Assembly: GCF_000429625.1 (NCBI RefSeq)
Contig: NZ_AUCF01000009.1
Span: forward strand, 62,001-126,000
Source: Azospirillum halopraeferens DSM 3675
GTDB lineage: Bacteria; Pseudomonadota; Alphaproteobacteria; Azospirillales; Azospirillaceae
Reading direction: 5' to 3'
DNA: 64,000 nt
Below, piece after piece: positions 17,903-25,592 of this stretch. Positions within the stretch are counted from its first letter, which is position 1; each line of letters begins with the position of its first letter. The notes under the pieces are model-generated. The model searched no databases and had not been told where the DNA came from. It saw only the letters and a list, made by a program, of their open reading frames with translations. Position numbers and translations under genes: made by a program.

Positions 17903-19066
17903 ATGCGCAAACCAGCGGTCATCGTCGGCGTGAAGCACTGGTCGTTCGGCTTCCCCTACGTCATCGCTTCCGACTTCCTCACCGGATTCCGCGCCCGGGG
18001 GATCGCTGCCTTCCATGCGCCGATCGCCGGTCGCGGCACGTTCTATGAGGACCTGTCGCAATCGCACCGGGTGCTGTTCACCGTCCTGATGAACTTCACC
18101 CACGAGTCGGCCCGCCTGACCTGGCAGGGGAAGGTCCTGACCTGGCAGCAGGACAACCCCTATGTCATGATGGATCGCGTTCGTTCCGCGTATCCCGATC
18201 AGCATTGGCTGTGCGCCGATCGCGACGGGGTGGAGAACGCCGCCTTCTATTTCGGCGCCCGGCACCCCGCCATGCATCTGCCCCACTGGGCAACCCGGTT
18301 CGACGGCGACGCCGGCCCGATGCCGGACAGCCGCCGCGACTGGGAACGGCAGCGCCCTTTCGATCTGCTGTTCGTGGGCAGCATCCGCGAGCAGGAGATC
18401 GACGAAACACGACGCCGCATCGATGCGGCACCGCCCCCCGTTCGGGTCTTCGCGCGGCGCCTTCTCGAGCGCATCCATTCCCATCCGCGCGACACCGTGA
18501 CGCAATCGGCCTTCGCCCTGGAGGCGGAACTGGGGCTGGACCTGTCCCGGTCCAACTTCACCGCCTTCCGCCAGATCCTCGGCCAGGTGGATTTCCTCGT
18601 CCGGGCGATCAACCGCGTGGAACTGTTCAAGCGCCTGAAGGGCCTGCGCATCACCGTCGTGTCGAACGACGTCTCGACCATCGAGCGGTACGCCGGACCG
18701 GTGCAGACCATCAGCCCCAGCGACTTCGTCACCGGCCTGGTCGCCATGAAACAGGCCAAGCTGATGATCAACAACCTCCCGATCTACCGCTACGGGGCGA
18801 CGGAGCGCCTGTTCAACGCCCAGTACCGCGGGGCGGCCGTGCTGTCGGAACGCAACGCCTACCTGGAAGAGACGTTCGGCGACGGCGCCGGAATCTTCCT
18901 CTACGATCCGGAGCGGCCGGACGGGATCGGCGACCGCATCGCGGCGATCCTCGCTGACCGGGACACGCTGTTCGCGGTCGCCCGCGAAGGGCACCGCCGC
19001 ACCCACGCCCACCACACGATCGACAACCGCGTCGACGCCATCCTCCAGGCCCACGGAACGGAATAA
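17903..19066 (+). CDS. CgeB-like glycosyltransferase
   Basis: A 387-residue predicted GT-B glycosyltransferase. After an AAGGAG ribosome site the protein starts PAVIVGVKHWSFGFPYVIASDFL. The C-terminal third has the layout of the CgeB/glycosyl-transferase 1_2 domain: SPSDFVTGLVAMKQAKLMINN, followed by RYGATERLFNAQYRGAAVLSERN and a late FLYDP.R element. No membrane segment is seen. It lies between the surface carbohydrate protein and a methyltransferase, so it probably adds to the same glycan. The sugar is unknown. Confidence 0.6.
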   Translation: MRKPAVIVGVKHWSFGFPYVIASDFLTGFRARGIAAFHAPIAGRGTFYEDLSQSHRVLFTVLMNFTHESARLTWQGKVLTWQQDNPYVMMDRVRSAYPDQHWLCADRDGVENAAFYFGARHPAMHLPHWATRFDGDAGPMPDSRRDWERQRPFDLLFVGSIREQEIDETRRRIDAAPPPVRVFARRLLERIHSHPRDTVTQSAFALEAELGLDLSRSNFTAFRQILGQVDFLVRAINRVELFKRLKGLRITVVSNDVSTIERYAGPVQTISPSDFVTGLVAMKQAKLMINNLPIYRYGATERLFNAQYRGAAVLSERNAYLEETFGDGAGIFLYDPERPDGIGDRIAAILADRDTLFAVAREGHRRTHAHHTIDNRVDAILQAHGTE

Positions 19067-19073
19067 CGGCCCC

Positions 19074-19658
19074 ATGCCCCGGCACTCTCCGAACCTGCAC
19101 ATCGGCTGCGGCAGCACGATCCTCCCGGACCACGTCAACCTGGACATCGTCGCCGGTCCCGGCGTCGACGTGGCGTTCGATCTGGACCGCTGCCGCGACA
19201 CGCCGCTGCCCTTCCCCGACGATCACTTCGACACCATGCGCATGGCGCATGTGCTGGAGCACCTCAACGAGCCGCTCGCCGTGATGCAGGAGCTGTACCG
19301 GGTCGCCCGCCCCGGATGCCGGCTGTTCATCGAAGTGCCGCACGGCGGCCACGACGACGCCTGGGTCGACCCCACCCACCGCCGCGCCTATTTCCCCAAG
19401 AGCTTCGAATACTTCTCCCAGCCGAAGTACTACGGCTTCGACTATGGCTATCAGGGCGACTGGTCGCTGGTGAGCTGCGATCTGTTCGTGAACGCCACCC
19501 TGTTCAGCCGGCACAAGGTCGAGCGGCTGCGCGAACTGATCGAGTTCAATCGCAACATCGCCAAGGTCATGCGCGCGAACCTGGTGGCGGTGAAGCCGGG
19601 GCGGCCGCGGGAGCGCCGGCTCATGGACCGCGTGGTGCCGTCCATCCATCCGCTGTGA
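19074..19658 (+). CDS. Class I SAM-dependent methyltransferase (type 11)
   Basis: A short (194-residue) Rossmann methyltransferase. LHIGCGSTILPDHVNLDI is motif I with the following acidic loop, FPDDHFDTMRMAHVLEHL is motif IV/post-I, and ELYRVARPGCRLFIEVPHGG is the type-11 signature. Similar small enzymes methylate sugars in capsule and O-antigen loci. It begins 8 bp after the preceding gene and its last 38 bp overlap, tail to tail, the gene on the opposite strand. Confidence 0.8.
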   Translation: MPRHSPNLHIGCGSTILPDHVNLDIVAGPGVDVAFDLDRCRDTPLPFPDDHFDTMRMAHVLEHLNEPLAVMQELYRVARPGCRLFIEVPHGGHDDAWVDPTHRRAYFPKSFEYFSQPKYYGFDYGYQGDWSLVSCDLFVNATLFSRHKVERLRELIEFNRNIAKVMRANLVAVKPGRPRERRLMDRVVPSIHPL

Positions 19659-20589
19659 CGGGGCGCCCGAGCACCCCCCGCCAGAACGCCAGCAGTTCCG
19701 CCTCCTCGCGCTGCGGGGTGTAACGGGCGGCGGTCGCCCGGCCGGCGGCGATCCGCGGCGCGGCGGTGCCGTCCCGCACCGCCGCGAGGCACGCCGCCAG
19801 TTGGCGGACCGCATCCTCGCAATCCTCGTCGCGGGCCCACCAGCCGTTGTCCGGCGTGGCGAACTCCCGCCCGCCGTCGCCGAGGAAGCCGGTCACGGCG
19901 CAGCCGCACGCCATCGCCTCCAGCCCGGTCAGGCCCACCCCCTCCAGCCGCGCCAGCGACAGGAAAACGGCGCTCTCGGCCATCACGTGCGCCACCTGGT
20001 CCTCGCGGGCGTTCTCCAGCACCACCCAGCGGATGGCGCACAGGTCGGGGTGTTCGTGGCGCAGGAGGTCGCGGATGTAGCGGAACTCGTGCGGCCGCTT
20101 GCGCGGGATCACGGCGACCTGCAGCGCCTTGGCCGGGGCCGGCCGGTACAGCGCCGGGTCGATGGCCAGATGCACGGTGGCGACGGGAAGCCCCGGCAGG
20201 CGCCGCCGGATGAAGGCGGTGATGACGTCACCGCTCGTCACCACCGCCTCCACCCCGAACCGGCGCAGGTCCGGCGCGCCGTGCAGTCCGCCGGCAAGAT
20301 AGAAATGGTTCTGGCAGAAGACCACCTTGCGCGCCGGCCCGATGGCCGGGTGGCGCAGGCTGTGGCGCGCGTCCTCGGCCAGGACGACGACATCGTCGGC
20401 CGTGAAGCTCAACCCGGCAACGGCCAGGACCGGCACGTCGGGAACGGGAAACCAGGCCGGCCGCTCCGCCCTGGCGTGCACCACGACGGCGTCGATCCCG
20501 TGACGGCGCAACGTCGCCACATGCCGGTACGCGACCTTGATGCCGCCGGCGATCCGCCCCTGTTCGACGAAATAATAGACACGCCCCAT
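19621..20589 (-). CDS. GT4-like glycosyltransferase
   Basis: A 322-residue predicted GT-B glycosyltransferase starting MGRVYYFVEQGRIAGGIKVAYRHVATLRR, with the Gly-rich acceptor-side loop, and ending in the donor-binding pattern ESAVFLSLARLEGVGLTGLEAMACG, where Glu-x7-Glu is typical of GT4. The start at 20589 is preceded by AAAGG at proper spacing; a start 12 codons further upstream is possible but has no ribosome site. Its 3' end overlaps the methyltransferase gene. It is divergent from the TPR-GT2 gene, with 127 bp between them. Confidence 0.75.
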   Translation of the reverse strand: MGRVYYFVEQGRIAGGIKVAYRHVATLRRHGIDAVVVHARAERPAWFPVPDVPVLAVAGLSFTADDVVVLAEDARHSLRHPAIGPARKVVFCQNHFYLAGGLHGAPDLRRFGVEAVVTSGDVITAFIRRRLPGLPVATVHLAIDPALYRPAPAKALQVAVIPRKRPHEFRYIRDLLRHEHPDLCAIRWVVLENAREDQVAHVMAESAVFLSLARLEGVGLTGLEAMACGCAVTGFLGDGGREFATPDNGWWARDEDCEDAVRQLAACLAAVRDGTAAPRIAAGRATAARYTPQREEAELLAFWRGVLGRPVTADGWTAPRGP

Positions 20590-20654
20590 GTGTGACCTTT
20601 TGGCGATGCCGGCGGTCGGCGTCAACCCGCTTCAGCGCGGCGGCGCATGCCGTA

Positions 20655-20683
20655 TTGACAGGGGGGCGGCGCTCTTGCAACAC
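20655..20683 (+). promoter_or_regulatory. Candidate sigma-70 type promoter for the TPR-GT2 gene
   Basis: A perfect TTGACA hexamer (20655-20660) lies in the 127-bp divergent intergenic region, 57 bp before the ATG at 20717. A 17-bp spacer leads to GCAACA, a poor -10. In such GC-rich DNA the exact hexamer is rare, but without a recognisable -10 this is only a candidate. Confidence 0.3.
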
Positions 20684-20716
20684 CCCTGGCTGGATCCCCT
20701 TCGTGACCGGACCCCG

Positions 20717-23539
20717 ATGACCCCGTCCCCCCCGGCCGCCACCACCGTTGCCGACGCTGCCGACCCCGCTCCCGATGCCGCGGATGCCACGCCGGACGAT
20801 CTCTTCCGCCGGGCCGTCGCGCTGGCCCGCGCCGGACGCGCGACGGACGCCAGGGTGCTGCTGGAAACCGTGGTCACGCGCACGCCCGGTGACGCGCGGC
20901 CGGCCTTCAGCCTCGGCCTGATGGCGCAGGCCGGCGGCGATCCGGCAACGGCGGAGCGCTGGTTCCGCGAAGCGCTGCGGCGCGACCGCCATCACGCCAC
21001 CGCCTGGTTCACCCTGGGCGCCCTGCTGGCCGGCCAGCGGCGCAACCGCGAAGCGGCGGTGTGCTTCCGCAACGTGCTGCGCCGGGTGCCCGAACACGCC
21101 GACAGCCACGCCAACCTGGCCACCGTCCTCAGCCGCCTGAAGAAGGACGAGGACGCGCTCTACCATTACCACCGCGCGGTGGAGCTGAAGCCGGACGACC
21201 CCGGCCGGCGCTACCAGTTCGCCATCGCCCTGCACCGGTTGCACCGGCTGGACGAGGCGGCGGTCCAGTTCCGCGCCGTGCTCGACCGGCGGCCGGACGA
21301 CCTGGACGCGCTCTACAACCTGGGGGTCACGCTGCCGCCCCTGCGCCGCGAGGCGGAGGCCGCCGCCTGCTTCGAGCGCATCCTGCAGCGCGATCCGCTG
21401 AACACCGGGGCCAGCTACCAGCTCGGCCGGCTGGAGATCGCCCGCGGCCGCGTCGCCGCGGCCGTCACCCTGCTGCGCCGCGCCCATGTGCTGGAGCCCG
21501 ACCACGCGGAGGCTCTGCGCCACCTGGTGCGCGCCATGCTCCTGGACGGCGGGGCGGATGCCGAAGAGACGCTCCTGCGCCGCATCGCCGCCATCGACCC
21601 GGAGGACGGCAGCGTGCTGCGGCGCCTCGGCGAGCTGGCTCTGGCCGGCGGCCGCGACGAAGAGGCGCTGGAGCGCTATCTGGCCGCGCTGGACGCCGAC
21701 CCTGACCGCGAGGGCTCGCTCGGCGCCATCCGCCCCATCCTGGACCGCCTGGGCCGCGGCGGCGACTACGCCGCCATCGCGTTGGCCAAACGCTCCAACT
21801 ACCAGCTCTGGCTGGACGAGCATCACACGCTCGACGACGGCGACCGCCGGGCCATCGCGGCGCGCATCGCCGCCATGACCGCGCCGCCGCGCTTCTCGGT
21901 GATCATGCCGGTCTACAACCCGCCGGCCGAATACCTCGACGCCGCCATCCGCTCGGTGCGCGACCAGCTCTACCCGCACTGGGAGCTGTGCATCGCCGAC
22001 GACGCCTCCACCGACCCGGAGATCCGCCGGGTGCTGGAGGCGCACGCCGCCGCGGAGCCGCGCGTCAGGGTGGTCTTCCGCCCGGTCAACGGCCACATCG
22101 CCGCCGCCAGCAACAGCGCCCTGGCGCTGGCCACCGGCAGCCACGTGGCCTTCCTCGATCACGACGACCTGTTCACCGAGGATGCGCTGTACCACATGGC
22201 GGAGGCGCTGATCCGTCACCCCGACGCCGAGCTGATCTACAGCGACAACGACACGGTGGACGAACACGGCATCCGGTTCCGCCCCCATTTCAAAGGCGGC
22301 TGGGACCCCGATCTGTTCTACGCCCAGAATTACGTCACCCACCTGTCGGTCTACCGGCTGGACCGCGTGCGCGCCGTCGGCGGCCTGCGCGAGGGCTACG
22401 AGGGCAGCCAGGACTGGGACCTGACGCTGCGCGTCGTCGAGGGGATCCGGCCCGATCGGATCCACCACGTGCCGTTTCTGCTCTACCACTGGCGCGCCAT
22501 CGCCGGGTCCACGGCGGCGGGGGCGGAAGCCAAGCCCTACTGCGTCGATGCCGCCGTGCGCGCCATGACCGACCACTTCGCCCGCACCGGCCAGGCGGTG
22601 ACGCGGGTGGAGCCGACCACCTGGGGCTACCGCGTCGTGCGGCCGCTGCCCGATCCGGCGCCGCGCGTCAGCGTCATCGTGCCGACCCGCGACCGCATGG
22701 ATTTCCTCGGCCCGTGCGTGGAGGGCGTGCTGTCGGGCACCGACTATCCCGACGTGGAGCTGATCGTCATCGACAACGGCAGCCGCGAGCCGGAGACGCT
22801 GGCGTTCCTGGCCGACCTGGAGCGGACGGGGCGCGGCCGCGTCCTGCGCGACGACGGCCCGTTCAACTACGCCGCCCTCAACAACGCCGCGGCGGCGCTG
22901 GCCACCGGCACGGTGCTGTGCTTCCTCAACAACGACACCGAGCCGGCCGGCCGCGGCTGGCTGGCCGAGATGGTCAGCCAGGCGGTGCGGCCGGAGATCG
23001 GCGCCGTCGGCGCCAAGCTGCTGTACCGCGACCGCACGGTGCAGCACGTGGGCGTGCTCACCGGCATCTGGGGCATCGCCGCCCACTACAACGTCGGCCT
23101 GCCGCGCGAGCATCCCGGCTATTTCTGCCGCTCCCAGCTCATCCACGCGGCATCGGCGGTGACCGGCGCCTGCCTGGTGACGCGCAAGGCGGTGTTCGAT
23201 GCGGTCGGCGGCTTCGACGCGGAGAATTTCCACGTCAACTACAACGACGTCGACCTCTGCCTGACGATCGGCGCCGCCGGTTACCGCGTCCTGATGAACC
23301 CCTACGCCGAGCTGTTCCATTACGAATCCGCGTCGCGCGGCATCTTCCTGACGCCGGCCAAGAAGGCGCTGCTGGAGGAGGAGGGGGAGCGGCTGCTCGC
23401 CAAGTGGGGCGACCGGCTGGCCAACGATCCCTATTACAACCCCAACCAGTCCATGCGCGTCCCCTTCGCCCGGGCCGAGGAGCCGCGGTTGGTCCGGCCG
23501 TGGCGCGCGCCCCCGACCCGGGAGGCGTCCGTGGGGTGA
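20717..23539 (+). CDS. TPR protein with two family 2 glycosyltransferase domains
   Basis: A 940-residue cytoplasmic protein. Residues about 25-385 are a run of tetratricopeptide repeats (for example FSLGLMAQAGGDPATAERWF). A first GT2 domain begins at about residue 393 (FSVIMPVYNPPAEYLDAAI) with the metal-binding AFLDHDDLF. A second begins at about residue 651 (RVSVIVPTRDRMDFLGPCV) with FLNNDTEP and the acceptor-side NYNDVDLCL. Such two-domain enzymes build repeating disaccharide backbones of O-antigen or capsule. The ATG at 20717 was preferred to upstream in-frame codons because these overlap the divergent gene's start. It is coupled to the next gene by a 4-bp overlap. Confidence 0.85.
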   Translation: MTPSPPAATTVADAADPAPDAADATPDDLFRRAVALARAGRATDARVLLETVVTRTPGDARPAFSLGLMAQAGGDPATAERWFREALRRDRHHATAWFTLGALLAGQRRNREAAVCFRNVLRRVPEHADSHANLATVLSRLKKDEDALYHYHRAVELKPDDPGRRYQFAIALHRLHRLDEAAVQFRAVLDRRPDDLDALYNLGVTLPPLRREAEAAACFERILQRDPLNTGASYQLGRLEIARGRVAAAVTLLRRAHVLEPDHAEALRHLVRAMLLDGGADAEETLLRRIAAIDPEDGSVLRRLGELALAGGRDEEALERYLAALDADPDREGSLGAIRPILDRLGRGGDYAAIALAKRSNYQLWLDEHHTLDDGDRRAIAARIAAMTAPPRFSVIMPVYNPPAEYLDAAIRSVRDQLYPHWELCIADDASTDPEIRRVLEAHAAAEPRVRVVFRPVNGHIAAASNSALALATGSHVAFLDHDDLFTEDALYHMAEALIRHPDAELIYSDNDTVDEHGIRFRPHFKGGWDPDLFYAQNYVTHLSVYRLDRVRAVGGLREGYEGSQDWDLTLRVVEGIRPDRIHHVPFLLYHWRAIAGSTAAGAEAKPYCVDAAVRAMTDHFARTGQAVTRVEPTTWGYRVVRPLPDPAPRVSVIVPTRDRMDFLGPCVEGVLSGTDYPDVELIVIDNGSREPETLAFLADLERTGRGRVLRDDGPFNYAALNNAAAALATGTVLCFLNNDTEPAGRGWLAEMVSQAVRPEIGAVGAKLLYRDRTVQHVGVLTGIWGIAAHYNVGLPREHPGYFCRSQLIHAASAVTGACLVTRKAVFDAVGGFDAENFHVNYNDVDLCLTIGAAGYRVLMNPYAELFHYESASRGIFLTPAKKALLEEEGERLLAKWGDRLANDPYYNPNQSMRVPFARAEEPRLVRPWRAPPTREASVG

Positions 23540-24297
23540 GCGACTACTACGCCCACGGCAGCTTCAGCCTGGCCTTCTACGACCTGCTGACGGCGCTGTC
23601 GGCGGTCCACCTGGCGGGTGACGTGGATTTCTACGCCGCCCTGGCCGGCCCGCCGCCGCGGACGGTGCTGGAGATCGGCGCCGGTACCGGGCGCGTCGCC
23701 AACACCCTCGCCGCACGCGGCTACGACGTGGTCGGGCTCGACCGGGCGGCCGGCATGCTGGCGGCAGCCACCCGGTCGGGCGGCGGAGCCCGGTTCGTCT
23801 GCGCCGACATGACGCGCTTCGCGCTCACCCGCCGGTTCGATCTGGTGATCGCCCCGTTCTACACCTTCAGCCACCTGGACAGCGACCGGGCCCGCCGCCT
23901 GGCGCTCGGCTGCCTGCGCGAACACCTGGCGGAAGGTGGACGGATCGCCCTGCATCTGGTGCGCGCCGAGGTGCTGGACACCGACATCCCGGCCGAACAG
24001 TTGGCGGCACAGCAGATCATCGTGCGCCTGGACGGCGCGGGCCTGACGCTGCGGGTGCGGATCGTCGACCGCATCGTCGACCGGCTCCGGCAGGTGTGCG
24101 ACCAGCGGGTGGAGTATGCGGTGTCCGACGCAGCCGGTGCCGTGATCGGGCACAGCGTCGAAACCCTGCGCTACGGCTGGATGTCCGAGGGTGAGCGGGA
24201 CCGCCTGCTGGGCACCGCCGGGCTGCGGCTCCTGGAGCGCCGCAGCGCCTTCGGCCCGGAGCCCGGCGGCGAGGACATCCTGGTGCTGGGTGTCTGA
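23536..24297 (+). CDS. Class I SAM-dependent methyltransferase
   Basis: A 253-residue methyltransferase with motif I VLEIGAGTGRVANTLAARGYDVVGLD, motif post-I CADMTRFAL and YTFSHL. The GTG start overlaps the preceding stop (GTGA), which ties its translation to the TPR-GT2 protein; the two may act together, for instance methylating the growing glycan or its non-reducing end to stop extension (inference). The C-terminal half (LRQVCDQRVEYAV ... SVETLRYGWMSEGE) resembles small-molecule and sugar methyltransferases. Confidence 0.82.
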   Translation: MSDYYAHGSFSLAFYDLLTALSAVHLAGDVDFYAALAGPPPRTVLEIGAGTGRVANTLAARGYDVVGLDRAAGMLAAATRSGGGARFVCADMTRFALTRRFDLVIAPFYTFSHLDSDRARRLALGCLREHLAEGGRIALHLVRAEVLDTDIPAEQLAAQQIIVRLDGAGLTLRVRIVDRIVDRLRQVCDQRVEYAVSDAAGAVIGHSVETLRYGWMSEGERDRLLGTAGLRLLERRSAFGPEPGGEDILVLGV

Positions 24298-24312
24298 ACC
24301 CGGCGGCCGGCG

Positions 24313-25581
24313 TCAGGCCACGGCGTCGGCCTCCTCCAGGCCGTAGAGGACGCGGTGGAGGCGCGCCGACTCCGCGATGCTGACGGTCGGCGGGACGGCG
24401 GCGGACAGACGCTCCCACAGTCCCGGCTCGTCGAGGGCGCGCGCCATGGCCGCGGCCAGGTCCTGCGACGATGCGGCGGCGAAGTGCAGGCCGTTCACAC
24501 CGTGCGCCACCCGCTCGGCCATGCCGCCGATGCCGGTGCACAGGACGGGGCGGTTGTGGGCGAAGGCCTCCTCGATCACCAGCGGCGCGTTCTCCCACCA
24601 GATGGACGGCATCACCACCCAGTCGGTCCCGGCGATCAGGCCCGGCAGGTCGCCGGTGTCATAGGGGCCGTACCAGGTGACCACGCCGGCAAGCCGGTCC
24701 AGCTTCTCCCGAAAGGCGACCCGGAATTCGTCGGTCTGGTAGAGCATGCCCCCGTGCAGATGCACGGCGAAATCGCGCCGCCCCGCCCGCACCAGGTGCC
24801 CGGCGGCGTCCAGCAGCACGTTGGCGCCCTTGAACAGGTTGATGTGGCCGAAGAAGCCGAAGGCGTTGCGGTGGCCGCCCGGCGGCAGCGGCCGGTGGGG
24901 GGCCGGCGCCACGGGATGGCGGCCGTTGGGCACCACGGTGATCCGCTCCGCCTCCAGCCCCCAGGCGACGTAACGCTCCTTGAGGAAACGGCTGGGCGCC
25001 ACGAACCGGTCGACCACCGAGAACAGCGTCTTCAGGTGCCGCTCCCGCAGGGAGAACTGCCAGGGGTCGATGCGGGGAAAGCACTTGTGGCAGTCGTCGT
25101 GGGACGCCCGGTGGCACAGGGTGTCGTCGGTCGCCTTCAGCATCTGCCCCTCGCGGTGGCAGATCGGATAATAGTCGTGCAGCGTGAAGATGATCCGCGC
25201 CCGGGGCAGCAGGCGGCGGACCAGGAACAGCATCTCCACCCCGATCATCAGGGCGTGGTGGACGTGCACCACGTCGGGCCGCCAATCCGTCAGCAGCGCC
25301 CTGAGGTCCGCCACCACCCCGCCCAGGTCGAGCTGCGACAGGAAGAAGCGATCGACGTGGCCGGTCCACAGCAGCACCTCGTCGGCCGACCGACCGACCG
25401 TCTGGAAGGAGGTGCCCGGCTTGCGCTCCCGGTGCAGGCCGTTGGTGCACGCGAGGTAGAGCGCCTCCATCCGGCCGGAGTCCCGCATCTCCCGGAACAG
25501 GTCGCGGGACACGATCTCGGTGCCGCCGGGATGCAGGGCGGGATGGTTGTGGACGATGTAAAGGACGCGCGGTTTGGCCAT
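24313..25581 (-). CDS. Family 4 glycosyltransferase
   Basis: A 422-residue GT-B glycosyltransferase. The N-terminus VLYIVHNHPALHPGGTEIVSRDL is the GT4 acceptor-side glycine loop. Four Cys residues in HREGQMLKATDDTLCHRAS and HDDCHKCFPRID resemble the cysteine cluster of a known GT4 subgroup that begins by reporting HDY.PICHR. The donor domain has FGFFGHINLFKGANVLLDAA and NAPLVIEEAFAHNRPVLC with the Glu-x7-Glu pair. The ATG at 25581 has AAGGGA upstream. It is the downstream gene of a pair with 25593-27884 (11-bp gap). Confidence 0.85.
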   Translation of the reverse strand: MAKPRVLYIVHNHPALHPGGTEIVSRDLFREMRDSGRMEALYLACTNGLHRERKPGTSFQTVGRSADEVLLWTGHVDRFFLSQLDLGGVVADLRALLTDWRPDVVHVHHALMIGVEMLFLVRRLLPRARIIFTLHDYYPICHREGQMLKATDDTLCHRASHDDCHKCFPRIDPWQFSLRERHLKTLFSVVDRFVAPSRFLKERYVAWGLEAERITVVPNGRHPVAPAPHRPLPPGGHRNAFGFFGHINLFKGANVLLDAAGHLVRAGRRDFAVHLHGGMLYQTDEFRVAFREKLDRLAGVVTWYGPYDTGDLPGLIAGTDWVVMPSIWWENAPLVIEEAFAHNRPVLCTGIGGMAERVAHGVNGLHFAAASSQDLAAAMARALDEPGLWERLSAAVPPTVSIAESARLHRVLYGLEEADAVA

Positions 25582-25592
25582 GATCGCTTCCC

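Noticed and set aside
20228..23320. Open frame of about 1,030 codons on the minus strand
   Set aside because: Antisense to the TPR-GT2-GT2 gene, which has unmistakable domains.
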